Below are positions 17,433 to 27,048 of a DNA stretch of 64,000 nt, piece after piece. The translations under genes and the position numbers were made by a program. The DNA comes from Algivirga pacifica (GTDB lineage Bacteria > Bacteroidota > Bacteroidia > Cytophagales > Flammeovirgaceae), in the NCBI RefSeq assembly GCF_039543525.1, contig NZ_BAABJX010000055.1, positions 23,803-87,802 on the forward strand, read 5' to 3'. Position 1 is the first letter of the stretch; each line of letters starts with the position of its first letter. The notes beneath the pieces are model-generated. The model had not been told where the DNA came from and searched no databases. It saw only the letters and a list, made by a program, of their open reading frames with translations.

Positions 17433-18092
17433 TTATTTATCTTTCTTAAGAGCAATCAGTTTCTGCTGCAACTCCTCTCCTTTGTTTCTCTCTGTCACTA
17501 ACTCTCTTCTCAATTGAATCTCTTTGTCTTGTGCTTTCTTCTTGATTGCCTTCAACTCTGATTCAATACTTTCTGTCTCTTTACGCTTTTGGTTTGCGAC
17601 CTTAATACTACTTGTATATCTGAAGAACAAGAATACTAGTGCACCCACCAATATTAGAATCACAATCCAGTTAAAAGTAATATAGCTTTGCTTCAACCAA
17701 TCAATTCCCAACACATTGATGTAATCACTTTTCTCCAACATGCTGTTCTTGGTGGTCAGCTCCTCATTCAGCTTTGTAATCTGTGTTTGTGTCGCTTGTA
17801 AGTTTTCGTTTAACTGTACAATCTCCTGACGTTCCTTTGCCAAAGAGTCGGGTACCTGATTCCATATTGCATCCAGCTTGGCTGGTTCTATCACCAGATA
17901 CGTGATTCCTCTACTCTTCCACTTGTTAGACTTTCTCTTGATAGTTTGATATTGCTCTTCTAGCGTTGGGTTTGAAGATACTGTCTCTTCCGTTGTTGGA
18001 GTTCCTTCCTCTTCCTGTGCCCAAGCTTGCAATCCAATTATTGTAAAAATAAATGAAAATAGCAGTACATACTTCAGCTTAGTTGATCTCAT
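17433..18092 (-). CDS. Membrane-anchored coiled-coil protein of unknown function
   Basis: The product has 219 residues from the ATG at 18092 (MRSTKLKYVLLFSF), which gives a signal peptide ending near AWA/Q. A periplasmic coiled-coil region follows at about 85-130, then one membrane span (ITFNWIVILILVGALVFLFF). A charged cytoplasmic coiled coil of about 50 residues ends it. No named family is recognised. The layout suggests a structural or scaffold role at the inner membrane. Confidence 0.7.
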   Translation of the reverse strand: MRSTKLKYVLLFSFIFTIIGLQAWAQEEEGTPTTEETVSSNPTLEEQYQTIKRKSNKWKSRGITYLVIEPAKLDAIWNQVPDSLAKERQEIVQLNENLQATQTQITKLNEELTTKNSMLEKSDYINVLGIDWLKQSYITFNWIVILILVGALVFLFFRYTSSIKVANQKRKETESIESELKAIKKKAQDKEIQLRRELVTERNKGEELQQKLIALKKDK

Positions 18093-18287
18093 CACTCGAA
18101 TGTATTTATAGTTTATGTTAATTAACAACGTACATATGGATATTCAATATGGCGTAAGCTATTCTAAAACTGGACCATTTTTTGAATATACGTCATAAAA
18201 ACCTTCATATAGTACAAAAAATTCCTCCAACTCTACGGAGATTAGCCCTATACTCCATAATATACGTTAATAGTGGTTATTAATGAC

Positions 18288-18698
18288 TTAACGTAGTAGT
18301 ACACCTTTTTTTCCTATGAAAGGAAGATCAATGGTATTCTCCTCACAAATGCTCCCTGGCTCAAAGGTATACTTCTTATCTAGTAAGCGACCATTTTCAT
18401 AGAAAGTCACCCAATACTCATTATTTAATACGAACAGTTGCTCGTGAATCGCCTCTATTTTCTCAAACGTCAAGGCTGGAATATCTCCAAGGCTAAAACG
18501 CAAGGTGGATGTTTTCACTTCTTTCCCCTCATAAATGCCATATCCATGAGAAGAAACCAATACCGTTTCTATAGGCGTTTCTTTCATATTGAAGAGGTAA
18601 ACACTCCATACCAACCCTTCTTTATTCTCTTTGTCCTCGATCACCGCTACTACTGCAACATCCTCTACCGGTGGAGTAGGCTCAATATCCTTCAACAT
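18288..18698 (-). CDS. Conserved hypothetical protein downstream of holA
   Basis: The product has 136 residues, soluble, with strand-rich sequence (VWSVYLFNMKETPIETVLVS, YWVTFYENGRLLDKKYTFEP). No membrane segment or signal peptide is seen. It lies 52 bp after holA on the same strand and probably shares its transcript. I recognise it only as a Bacteroidota-type hypothetical protein. No function is inferred. Confidence 0.65.
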   Translation of the reverse strand: MLKDIEPTPPVEDVAVVAVIEDKENKEGLVWSVYLFNMKETPIETVLVSSHGYGIYEGKEVKTSTLRFSLGDIPALTFEKIEAIHEQLFVLNNEYWVTFYENGRLLDKKYTFEPGSICEENTIDLPFIGKKGVLLR

Positions 18699-18750
18699 AA
18701 CTTCTTTATTTGTATAATATGGTTTAATATTTTCAGGTACACTTCCCAGT

Positions 18751-19770
18751 CTAATGCATGATCTTAAAGACCAGCTCTCTTAAGATCTCCCCTTCCGAAG
18801 CTACACTATCAATTCCTTTGGACTGCAAATCTGCCTGATGCAGATGCTCAATAATTTTTCTGGTCTTGGCTGGTGTATAGTTCTGAGATGCCAGCATATA
18901 CTCCGTAACAAAATAAGGATTTACTCCCAGCAACCTTGCCAACTCCTGCTTACCTGCCCCTCGATTGTTATGTACCAACATCACCTTCGTAAAGTAGGCA
19001 AACAACATGGATATGATTGGAATAATCGGATTATTACGAGGATTCGATTGGAAATAATGAATAATCTGATTGGCCTTAAAGATCTCTTTCTTTCCCAAAG
19101 CAGATTGTAGCTCAAATACATTGTATTCCCGGCTAATCCCAACGTGCTTCGCAATCATCACTTCGGTAATCTCCGTATCACTGTCATAATTGAGCATCAT
19201 TTTGTCCAGCTCATTAGCAATACGGGTTAAATCATTACCAATATGGTCAGACAATAATGCTACTGCCTTTTCCTTGATCTTATAATCTTTTCTACGACAA
19301 TATTGTTTTACCCAAGCAGGAATCTTATTGTCATACAGTTTTTTTGACTCTACTAGAATCGCATTCTTCTCGATGGCTTTTTTCAAAGCCGATCGACCAT
19401 CTAAAGTCTTATGCTTATACGCAAATACCAATACGGTAGAAGGTACTGGCTTGCTCACATAACTCAATAACTGATCTTGGGCACTCTTGCGATTAAAATC
19501 GGTAATATCCTGTGCTTCCTTAACAATCAACACCTGTCTCATGGCCATCATCGGAAAACGTCTAGCCGTTTCCAAAATTTGATTCATAGAGACATCCTTT
19601 CCATAGACCACGGTCTGATTAAAACTTCTTTCCGTAGGAGTAAGCGCATGCTCTTCCACATAGTCCGTAATCTGGTCTATATAGAAAGCCTCCTCCCCTT
19701 GCAAAAAATATAAAGGGGCGAACTTATTATCCGCTAACTCTTGTAGTACTATTTCTGGAAGTTGTGCCAT
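18751..19770 (-). CDS. holA: DNA polymerase III subunit delta
   Basis: The 339-residue protein is the clamp-loader subunit that opens the beta clamp. Family features are APLYFLQGEEAFYIDQITDYV at the N-terminus, ETARRFPMMAMRQVLIVKEA, the region around LLSDHIGNDLTRIANELDKM, and the C-terminal domain (about 215-339) with ELARLLGVNPYFV. The length is normal. It is the first gene of a likely two-gene unit with the gene at 18288. Confidence 0.92.
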   Translation of the reverse strand: MAQLPEIVLQELADNKFAPLYFLQGEEAFYIDQITDYVEEHALTPTERSFNQTVVYGKDVSMNQILETARRFPMMAMRQVLIVKEAQDITDFNRKSAQDQLLSYVSKPVPSTVLVFAYKHKTLDGRSALKKAIEKNAILVESKKLYDNKIPAWVKQYCRRKDYKIKEKAVALLSDHIGNDLTRIANELDKMMLNYDSDTEITEVMIAKHVGISREYNVFELQSALGKKEIFKANQIIHYFQSNPRNNPIIPIISMLFAYFTKVMLVHNNRGAGKQELARLLGVNPYFVTEYMLASQNYTPAKTRKIIEHLHQADLQSKGIDSVASEGEILRELVFKIMH

Positions 19771-19862
19771 AAAGGTTTAAAAAAGTGATATTTTTTGCAT
19801 TTTTTGATGCAAGGCGCAAGTTACACCATGGAATGTTAAATACAAAAATCTATCCTCTCCTA

Positions 19863-20927
19863 TTACAAAGAATCTACCCCAAAAGCGATGATTTTTTGCT
19901 GATACTCTCGCCCTATGATGATAGAATCGGCTTTGTAGCCAGGATCTGTCATAGAAATCTCAAAAATTGGAAAACCGTTAGCATCTTTATTACCAGTATC
20001 CTGATATGAGCCAACATTCGTCGCTTTGGGTGTTAGACCACTTAGTTCATCAGCCATTACATGTTGGGCTATTAGCTTACGCATAATGGAATCATGTGCT
20101 ACCTGATAATAAGGATTTACTAAGCAGTTTTTCTCCCAAAATGGATTTTGAATATACTGCCCCAAAGCTTCGTTATAGATCACCTCTTTATCATTAAAAT
20201 CACAGTAAGGATTAAAGTCTAATAAACTATCATCTGTAAAAAAAGTAAATCGCTCAGATAAAAAATTGTAGAGAGTATCTGACTTTCTCACTAATCCTAT
20301 ATTTTCTGCATAGGTTTCTTCTAAGATTAATTTCCGTGTTGGATCATCATTGTTACTATACTGTTCATTAAAAATTTCCGTGTTAACTACCTTTACTTTA
20401 TTTGTCAAGAGACTATCCAAATCGGAGTATATAGGATTATTTTTCACCCAGATATTAATCCGTTCAGTTTCTTCTAAAGCCGATTGGTTATTCAGATACC
20501 AAGCATAACTATTCCCTACTCTAATCGGTACCCTTAATCGATTATACCTAACTCCCTTTTCCACTTTTACCAAATACCCTTCATCTATCCGAGCCGTCCA
20601 GATAGAGTCCAGTCGCCATTCCTCTACTTCATTTTTACGCTTATACCTCAATAACTCGTGCGTAATAGAGCCATCGATTTCCTCATAGGCATCTCCTACC
20701 TTCTCCATAAGCTGATATGAAGTAATATCTTCCCTAGGATTGGTCTCTGTCACAGTCACAGGATTGTTTAAAACTCTCAGTTTCACGTCAGAAATCACAT
20801 AGTGTCCTTTTTCTAATGGAAAATAAGATGTTTGCTCCTGATAATTCGGCAAATCGACAGGAGTGAAATTACAAGACCACAGCCAGAAGGAAATTAATCC
20901 TATACAAAAAGATGATAGATACTTCAT
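19863..20927 (-). CDS. Lipoprotein of unknown function
   Basis: From the ATG at 20927 the product has 354 residues and a lipoprotein signal (MKYLSSFCIGLISFWLWSC, lipid cysteine at the end). An in-frame extension to 21035 is encoded by a family A palindrome and is not real. The mature protein is strand-rich and has no recognised domain. It could be a surface or periplasmic protein. It follows a repeat and a terminator, so it is transcribed alone. Confidence 0.7.
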   Translation of the reverse strand: MKYLSSFCIGLISFWLWSCNFTPVDLPNYQEQTSYFPLEKGHYVISDVKLRVLNNPVTVTETNPREDITSYQLMEKVGDAYEEIDGSITHELLRYKRKNEVEEWRLDSIWTARIDEGYLVKVEKGVRYNRLRVPIRVGNSYAWYLNNQSALEETERINIWVKNNPIYSDLDSLLTNKVKVVNTEIFNEQYSNNDDPTRKLILEETYAENIGLVRKSDTLYNFLSERFTFFTDDSLLDFNPYCDFNDKEVIYNEALGQYIQNPFWEKNCLVNPYYQVAHDSIMRKLIAQHVMADELSGLTPKATNVGSYQDTGNKDANGFPIFEISMTDPGYKADSIIIGREYQQKIIAFGVDSL

Positions 20928-20962
20928 ATCACAAAAGTAAGAGAGTTTGCTGAATTTTAGTA

Positions 20963-21113
20963 GTTGAACCGTTGAATCGTTGAATTGAGCTTCGCTCGTT
21001 GATTCGAGTTGAACTGTTGATTGATATGTTGACACTCATACAACATATCAACTCGAATCAACGAGCGAAGCTCAATTCAACTCACCAAAGGTGAAATTCA
21101 ACGATTCAACAAC
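20963..21113. repeat. Palindromic repeat, family A copy 3
   Basis: The arms run about 20963-21035 and 21041-21113. Both hold GAATTGAGCTTCGCTCGTTG and TCGAGTTGA words; the right arm also has the module CACCAAAGGTG. It lies between coxA and the lipoprotein gene. Confidence 0.87.
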
Positions 21114-21126
21114 ATAGATAAAACGA

Positions 21127-21160
21127 ATAAGCCCCACCATAAGTATATGGTGGGGCTTAT
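21127..21160 (-). terminator. Terminator of the cox genes
   Basis: A perfect 15-bp stem ATAAGCCCCACCATA with loop AGTA lies 26 bp after the coxA stop. It has no strong T run on the minus strand, so it may also only protect the 3' end. Confidence 0.65.
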
Positions 21161-21186
21161 CACTATACAAACACTAATCCAATTGA

Positions 21187-23082
21187 CTAGTGGTGATCTT
21201 CGTTTTTGTAGATCTCAGCCGCCAAAGCTTGTAGCTCAGCTTCTTTTCCGATCAATGATTTCTCACCTTCAAGGTTAGAAGCAGGAGTTGCCGAGTGAGG
21301 AACGTCCTGAGGGATAAAGTCTGAATGACCATCCTCTTCTGAACCTGGCTTAGAGTAATCGTAAGGCCATCTGTATACTACAGGAAGTGCTCCTGGCCAG
21401 TTTCCGTGACCTGGTACTCTTGGAGTAGTCCACTCTAGTGTAGTAGAGTTCCAAGGGTTCAATGGTGCTTTCTTACCTTTGAAGATACTGAAGATAAAGT
21501 TGAACATGAACAACAACTGTGCAGATACCGTGAAGATTGCTGCTGCTGAGATAAACATGTTCAAGTCAGTAAATGACTGTGTAAAGTCAAAGTTCGTGTA
21601 AGAGTAGTATCTTCTTGGGAAACCTGCAATACCTACATAGTGCATTGGGAAGAATACCAAGTAAGCACCGATGAATGTAAACCAGAAGTGTACATATCCT
21701 AGTTTCTCGTTCATCATGCGACCGAACATCTTAGGGAACCAGTGGTACACACCCGCCATCATACCGAAGAATGACGCAGAACCCATTACCAAGTGGAAGT
21801 GAGCTACTACGAAGTATGTATCGTGCAACTGGATATCCAATGCAGAGTTACCTAGGATGATACCTGTCAAACCACCAGAGATGAACAATGATACCAAACC
21901 GATAGAGAACAACATTGCTGGAGTAAATACCAAGTTACCCTTGAACATTGTTGTAATATAGTTAAAGGCTTTTACTGCTGAAGGTACCGCAATGATCAAT
22001 GTCAAGAACATGAAAACTGAACCAAGGAATGGGTTCATACCTGACACGAACATGTGGTGTGCCCATACGATAAACGATAGGAACGCAATACCCAACATTG
22101 AACCGATCATCGCTCTATAACCGAAGATAGGTTTACGAGAGTTCGTAGAGATTACTTCTGAAGTAAGTCCCAATGCTGGAAGCAATACGATATATACCTC
22201 TGGGTGACCCAAGAACCAGAACAAGTGCTGGAACAAGATCGGGCTACCACCTGAGTGTTGAAGCAATTCACCTGCTACGTAGATATCAGACAAGTAGAAA
22301 GAAGTACCGAAGCTTCTATCAAATACTAGCAACAATGCTGCTGCGAACAATACTGGGAATGACAACAAACCGATGATGGCTGTAATGAAGAATGCCCAGA
22401 TTGTCAAAGGCAACTTAGAGAAAGACATACCTGCAGTTCTCAAGTTGATTACCGTAGAGATATAGTTGATACCACCGATCAAAGATGAAGCGATGAAGAA
22501 TACCATCGATACCAACCACAGTGTCATACCCATTCCTGAACCAGGGATCGCTTGAGGAAGCGCTGACAAAGGAGGGTAGATTACCCAACCACCTCCGGCA
22601 GGACCAGTTTCCAAGAATAGAGAGATGAACATGATTACTGATGAGATAAAGAAGAACCAGTAAGACAACATGTTCATGAAACCTGACGCCATATCTCTTG
22701 CACCAATTTGCAAAGGAATCAAGAAGTTAGAGAATGTACCAGACAGACCGGCTGTCAGTACAAAGAACACCATGATAGTACCATGCATGGTTACAGCGGC
22801 TAAGTAGAATTCCTGATCTAGTTTACCAGCCTCAGTAATCCATCCACCAAGGATTGGCTTCAACCAAGTAAGGTCAGCCTCTGGAAAACCTAGTTGCAAA
22901 CGGAAAATCAATGACAGGCCACCTCCAATTAGTGCCCAAAACATCCCTGTAAATAGGAACTGCTTACCGATAACTTTATGATCTAATGAGAATATGTAAT
23001 TCGTCAAGAAGTTACCGTGGTGCTCATGCTCGTCGTGCGCGGCATGTGCATGATGCATATTTTCTTGTACCACAGAAGACAT
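21187..23082 (-). CDS. coxA: Cytochrome c oxidase subunit I
   Basis: The 631-residue haem-copper oxidase subunit holds haem a and the haem a3-CuB centre in the inner membrane. Visible motifs are TMHGTIMVFF (haem a ligand), LGHPEVYIVLLPALG (A1-type glutamate and CuB histidine), WAHHMFVSGM (CuB histidines) and HDTYFVVAHFHLVMG (haem histidines). About twelve spans are expected. A histidine-rich start (HHAHAAHDEHEHHG) is unusual. It follows coxB after 47 bp. No subunit III or IV genes follow. Confidence 0.97.
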   Translation of the reverse strand: MSSVVQENMHHAHAAHDEHEHHGNFLTNYIFSLDHKVIGKQFLFTGMFWALIGGGLSLIFRLQLGFPEADLTWLKPILGGWITEAGKLDQEFYLAAVTMHGTIMVFFVLTAGLSGTFSNFLIPLQIGARDMASGFMNMLSYWFFFISSVIMFISLFLETGPAGGGWVIYPPLSALPQAIPGSGMGMTLWLVSMVFFIASSLIGGINYISTVINLRTAGMSFSKLPLTIWAFFITAIIGLLSFPVLFAAALLLVFDRSFGTSFYLSDIYVAGELLQHSGGSPILFQHLFWFLGHPEVYIVLLPALGLTSEVISTNSRKPIFGYRAMIGSMLGIAFLSFIVWAHHMFVSGMNPFLGSVFMFLTLIIAVPSAVKAFNYITTMFKGNLVFTPAMLFSIGLVSLFISGGLTGIILGNSALDIQLHDTYFVVAHFHLVMGSASFFGMMAGVYHWFPKMFGRMMNEKLGYVHFWFTFIGAYLVFFPMHYVGIAGFPRRYYSYTNFDFTQSFTDLNMFISAAAIFTVSAQLLFMFNFIFSIFKGKKAPLNPWNSTTLEWTTPRVPGHGNWPGALPVVYRWPYDYSKPGSEEDGHSDFIPQDVPHSATPASNLEGEKSLIGKEAELQALAAEIYKNEDHH

Positions 23083-23129
23083 AATATCTATTAAATTTTT
23101 AGATTCGAACTAATAAATGATAGAGAAGA

Positions 23130-24155
23130 TTATTTCTTCGCCAATTTTGTTTTCGCGTGCTTTTCAGCCCAAGTAGAAGACATATAATCTGCATTTTGCT
23201 TTGACCAAGCAGTTTGCTCAGCTACCCAGCTCTCGTACTCTGCAGGCTCTACTACTTTAATAATCTTTCTCATACCGAAGTGACCTTTACCACAGATCTC
23301 TGTACAAGCTAGCTCATAGTTGAATTTATCATTACCCAACTCTGCTCTCATCTCCGCAGTTGTTTTCGTAGGAGTAAATTTAAATCTTGTAGGCATACCT
23401 GGAACCGCATCCATTTTCACACGGAAATGAGGCATAAATACAGAGTGAATTACATCCAACGCACGGATTCTCAACTCTACTTCTCTTCCCTTAGGAATTA
23501 CAATCTCTCTGTAAGTAAAGTCGTCCATTGCCTGAGCATCATTGAAATCAATTCCCATAGAATTGATACCATCAACGTATTTCACGTCATATGCACCTAG
23601 CTCTTTGTCAGCCCCTGGGTATCTCAATTCCCAAGCAAACTGCTTACCCATGATTTCAACTTTCACTGCATCTTCTGCTGCTGGAGCAGTGATATCAGAC
23701 CATAGCTGCCATCCGTAAATCACCAATACGGTCATCACCATTGCAGGGATTGCCGTCCAAACCAACTCCAACTTATCGTTGTGAGCGTAGAAGTTTGCTT
23801 TTCTCTTCTCATTATATTGATAAATCAATGGGAAGAAGAACAACAACAGGTGTGTCAACAAAAATGCTACACCAATCACAGACATCGTTAACCAGAACAA
23901 TTCGTCTGTTTTCACACCGTGGATAGATGATGCTTCTGGCAAAAAGTATTCCTTAGCTATACCGGAATACCAAGCTGTAGCGCCCAATCCAACCAACAAA
24001 ACTAGTGGGAACAAGAATGCATTAATCTTGTTACTGGTTCCCACTCTCTTCTGCGAATCGCCCTTCGCAATTCCAACCAGTGTAATAATACGATACAGCA
24101 ACCCCAGTACTGCAACCGTCAATATTGAACCGGTGATAACTAATAATACTTGCAT
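23130..24155 (-). CDS. coxB: Cytochrome c oxidase subunit II
   Basis: The 341-residue subunit takes electrons from the donor through the CuA centre. Three hydrophobic segments lie at about 1-30, 48-65 and 90-160. The periplasmic cupredoxin domain has HSVFMPHFRVKMDAVPGMP and the CuA motif CTEICGKGHFGM, complete with both cysteines, the histidine and the methionine. In many Bacteroidota the alternative complex III genes lie upstream of coxBA, but here they do not. Confidence 0.95.
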   Translation of the reverse strand: MQVLLVITGSILTVAVLGLLYRIITLVGIAKGDSQKRVGTSNKINAFLFPLVLLVGLGATAWYSGIAKEYFLPEASSIHGVKTDELFWLTMSVIGVAFLLTHLLLFFFPLIYQYNEKRKANFYAHNDKLELVWTAIPAMVMTVLVIYGWQLWSDITAPAAEDAVKVEIMGKQFAWELRYPGADKELGAYDVKYVDGINSMGIDFNDAQAMDDFTYREIVIPKGREVELRIRALDVIHSVFMPHFRVKMDAVPGMPTRFKFTPTKTTAEMRAELGNDKFNYELACTEICGKGHFGMRKIIKVVEPAEYESWVAEQTAWSKQNADYMSSTWAEKHAKTKLAKK

Positions 24156-24246
24156 ACTAATCAGAGTGTGTAATTTAGAGTAAAAAACCTTCTATTCTTT
24201 CTTAAGAATCTATCGTTGCATGTGCCTATGAGGCTCAAATTCGCAA

Positions 24247-24254
24247 CAAATATA
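24247..24254 (-). promoter_or_regulatory. Candidate coxB promoter -7 box
   Basis: Minus strand TATATTTG is an exact -7 box, about 90 bp before coxB. A TTG lies 15 bases upstream, a little closer than usual. Nothing else was seen in the 24156-24459 interval. Confidence 0.45.
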
Positions 24255-24459
24255 TTAAACATTTTCTAACAATAGTGATATTTATCATACTTTTTCCATC
24301 AAAAAGGTCATTTCTCTTATCATGAGAAAACGTATTTAAATGCTATCCTACACGTTTTCAAGGACCTTTTATTTGTGTTCACTACTTTCTGTTTATTGAA
24401 AATGTTTAGACAATTCTTCATTAAAATTGGTATTTCCTCAAAACACTCTCCCCTTATTA

Positions 24460-24912
24460 CTAGTCAATCTGCTTGACCACCACACCTGCACGTTTTAGTA
24501 GTTCCACACCCGACATATCCCTATAAGCATAACGATAATAAAACTCTGATATCCCTGACTGTATCACCAATTTGGCACAATCAAAACAACAGCTATTCGT
24601 ACAGTAAATCGCAGCGCCTTCTGTTGAATAAGTGGAACGAGCTGCCTTGGTAATCGCATTGGCCTCCGCATGTAGTACCTCCCGTTTAGTAACAAGCACA
24701 CGCTCTTCGTCCCCGTGTTCATTCACATGAATGGACTCATGTTCACAGCAGTTCTCAAATCCCTTTGGAGTCCCATTATATCCCATAGAGATAATGTTAC
24801 CATCTTTTACGATGATCGCCCCTACTTTTAATCGCTCGCATCTACTTAAGTCTCCAATAGCTATTGCACACTTCATATATGCTTGATGAAAAGCTGATTC
24901 TCTCTCTGTCAT
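24460..24912 (-). CDS. dCMP deaminase (ComEB-type)
   Basis: The 150-residue zinc deaminase converts dCMP to dUMP for thymidylate synthesis. The zinc site is H81-A-E83 (REVLHAEANAITKAAR) with C109 and C112 (SCCFDCAK). The usual proline before the first cysteine is replaced by cysteine (CCxxC). The N-terminus (YMKCAIAIGDLSRCERLKVG) fits the family, as does the insert with extra Cys/His (CCEHESIHVNEHGDE). Confidence 0.9.
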   Translation of the reverse strand: MTERESAFHQAYMKCAIAIGDLSRCERLKVGAIIVKDGNIISMGYNGTPKGFENCCEHESIHVNEHGDEERVLVTKREVLHAEANAITKAARSTYSTEGAAIYCTNSCCFDCAKLVIQSGISEFYYRYAYRDMSGVELLKRAGVVVKQID

Positions 24913-24953
24913 TTTCTATGTATTTTATTGTTTTGTCTGTTATTTAATTATCG

Positions 24954-25062
24954 GTTATCAGTTATCAGTTATCAGTTATCAGTTATCAGTTATCAGTTAT
25001 CAGTTATCAGTTATCAGTTATCAGTTATCAGTTATCAGTTATCAGTTATCAGTTATCAGTTA
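24954..25062. repeat. Perfect 7-bp tandem array (GTTATCA x15)
   Basis: Fifteen uninterrupted GTTATCA copies end in GTTA. The unit differs from the array at 2087 (GGTTATC) by one base. It lies before the dCMP deaminase gene and beside a family C element, the same arrangement as at 2087-2386. Confidence 0.97.
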
Positions 25063-25185
25063 AGATAAATTATTTTACCCCTAAGTAACATACAATACCC
25101 TAAGTGTATTTTTTTAAACGATAAGCGATAAGCAATAATCGATAAACCAAATTCAAACAATAAGCGGTAACCTATAAATAGCAGA
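25063..25185 (-). repeat. Family C 3'-end element, copy 2
   Basis: It shares with copies 1 and 3 the block AAGATAAATTATTTTACCCC, ATACCCTAAGTG and TTTTTTTAAACGATAAGCG. It lies just beyond the terminator of the GH3 gene. Degenerate heptads (AAGCGAT AAGCAAT AATCGAT) oppose the array at 24954. Confidence 0.75.
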
Positions 25186-25198
25186 CCATAAAATTTAT

Positions 25199-25234
25199 AA
25201 AAAAGCCTTCCCATTCTACAACGGGAAGGCCTTA
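25199..25234 (-). terminator. Terminator of the GH3 gene
   Basis: Stem GCCTTCCC / GGGAAGGC (25205-25212 with 25223-25230), with an A run on the plus strand before it, gives a minus-strand T run. It is 34 bp after the GH3 stop. Confidence 0.8.
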
Positions 25235-25267
25235 CCTTATGTTTAATGCAACAGCTTAGCGATTAGC

Positions 25268-26785
25268 TTATTTTAATAGCTCCAATAAACTGTCCATATA
25301 TTCTCTATGATTGGCAAGCCTTGGTACCTTGTTTTGCCCTCCAAGCTTTCCTCTGCCCTTCATCCAGTTATAAAAAGTGCCAGAAGGTGCGTGATGTACC
25401 ACAGGTGGCAACAATGCTATATCTTTCCAGCGCTTCGCCTCATAATCAGAGTTTACTTCCTGAATCGTTTGATCCAACACCTTACAGAACAGATCAAAGT
25501 CCGAAGGGTCCTTGTCAAACTCAATTACCCACTCATGACCTCCTTTCTTACCTGCTTCCAGATAAATTGGCGCTGCCGTAAAGTTTTTCACCAAAGCCCC
25601 TGTCATTTGACACGCTTTCGTAATCCCCATTTCTGCATTTTCAATCACCACTTCTTCTCCAAAAGCATTGATAAAGTGCTTGGTTCTACCTGAGATCTTA
25701 ATACGATAAGGGTCTGTGGATGTAAAGCGTACAGTATCTCCAATTTTATAACGCCACAAACCTGCATTGGTTGAAATAAGCATAGCATAGTTCTTTCCAA
25801 TCTCCACATCGGCTAATGTCACCGTCTTAGGGTGTTCATTATCCCATTCCTCCATAGGGATAAATTCATAGTATATCCCATTATCCAACATCAGCAAGAG
25901 TTCATCATGACGATCTGTATCCTGAATACCAAAATACCCTTCGGATGCATTATACACATCCACATAACGCATTTTGGGATTACTGATTAAGGACTTAAAG
26001 GATTCTCTATAAGGACCAAAAGCTACTGCTCCATGGAAAAACACCTCCAGATTTGGCCATACCTCCGAAATATCCTTTTTGCCAGTCATTTCAAGAATTC
26101 GCTCCATCAATACCAAAGTCCATGTAGGTACACCGGCCAAATTGGTAATATTCTCCTTGATAGTTGCTTCAGCCAAACGCTCAATCTTAGCTTCCCATTC
26201 ATCCATCAAAGCAACCTCCTTACTTGGAGACCTTAGATACTCCGCCCAAAAGGGAAGGTTCTTCATGATCAAGCCTGAGACGTCTCCATAATAGGAGTCT
26301 TTAAACTGCTCATTTTCTTGATAGGTTCCTCCAATTGCAAGACTCTTCCCTGAGAACATTTTAGTATCCGGATATTTTGTCACAAAAATCGACAACATAT
26401 CCTTTCCAGTCTTGTAATGAGTTTCTTCAAAGGCCTCTTCCGAAACGGGAATAAACTTACTACGTGCATTCGTTGTTCCTGAAGATTTGGAAAAGCAGGT
26501 AATCTTAGATGACCAAAGTATATTCTGCTCCCCCTTCATCATTCGCTCAATATAAGGATAGAGATCCTCATAGGCGGAAACAGGTACCTGCTGTTGGTAC
26601 TGATAAATATCTTTGATCTCACGATACTGATATTTCTTTCCCCACTCCGTATTCTGAGCCGAGCTCAATAATTGATTGAAAATTCGATCTTGGGCTTCCA
26701 AAGGGTTGCGCATAAAGAATTCGATATCCTCCATACGTCTTTTGAAGTACCAATTTACGGCTGAGTTAATGAAAGAAAATGCCAT
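25268..26785 (-). CDS. GH3 auxin-responsive promoter family protein
   Basis: The product has 505 residues from the ATG at 26785 (MAFSFINSAVNWYFKRRMED); nine extra residues are possible from 26812. It is related to plant GH3 acyl-acid amido synthetases of the adenylate-forming (ANL) superfamily. Seen are the ATP-binding run KSSGTTNARSKFIPV, DVYNASEGYFGIQD, LWRYKIGDTVRFT and GRTKHFINAFGEEV. Bacterial members are common in Bacteroidota, but their substrates are unknown. It is transcribed alone. Confidence 0.9.
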   Translation of the reverse strand: MAFSFINSAVNWYFKRRMEDIEFFMRNPLEAQDRIFNQLLSSAQNTEWGKKYQYREIKDIYQYQQQVPVSAYEDLYPYIERMMKGEQNILWSSKITCFSKSSGTTNARSKFIPVSEEAFEETHYKTGKDMLSIFVTKYPDTKMFSGKSLAIGGTYQENEQFKDSYYGDVSGLIMKNLPFWAEYLRSPSKEVALMDEWEAKIERLAEATIKENITNLAGVPTWTLVLMERILEMTGKKDISEVWPNLEVFFHGAVAFGPYRESFKSLISNPKMRYVDVYNASEGYFGIQDTDRHDELLLMLDNGIYYEFIPMEEWDNEHPKTVTLADVEIGKNYAMLISTNAGLWRYKIGDTVRFTSTDPYRIKISGRTKHFINAFGEEVVIENAEMGITKACQMTGALVKNFTAAPIYLEAGKKGGHEWVIEFDKDPSDFDLFCKVLDQTIQEVNSDYEAKRWKDIALLPPVVHHAPSGTFYNWMKGRGKLGGQNKVPRLANHREYMDSLLELLK

Positions 26786-26992
26786 GTAATCGCCATTTAA
26801 ATTCTTTCCCATTGAACTATTAATTAACTATCCAGTCTGTTAAACAAGATTTAATCTCTTTCTATTTTCTTTTCACCAATCAAGGTCTTCAAAACCCCGA
26901 CACAACAATCAGACCACACTCCCATAACCTCGTAGCTGTCGCAATTATAGCAATTGGTCATTAAAATCCTTTGAAAGAAATAATATCTCCCG

Positions 26993-27000
26993 CAAAAATA
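26993..27000 (-). promoter_or_regulatory. Candidate GH3-gene promoter -7 box
   Basis: Minus strand TATTTTTG matches TAnnTTTG exactly, 208 bp before the chosen start. No clear -33 element is seen. Confidence 0.35.
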
Positions 27001-27048
27001 CAAATTTTAATCTTCTCCTGCTTGTAATCTCCCCCTAAAAAAATAAAC

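Noticed and set aside
20928..21035. Longer N-terminus for the lipoprotein ending at 19863
   Set aside because: The extension is encoded by a family A palindrome; the same odd residues (STVQLESTSEA type) appear where another copy is translated near 41400.
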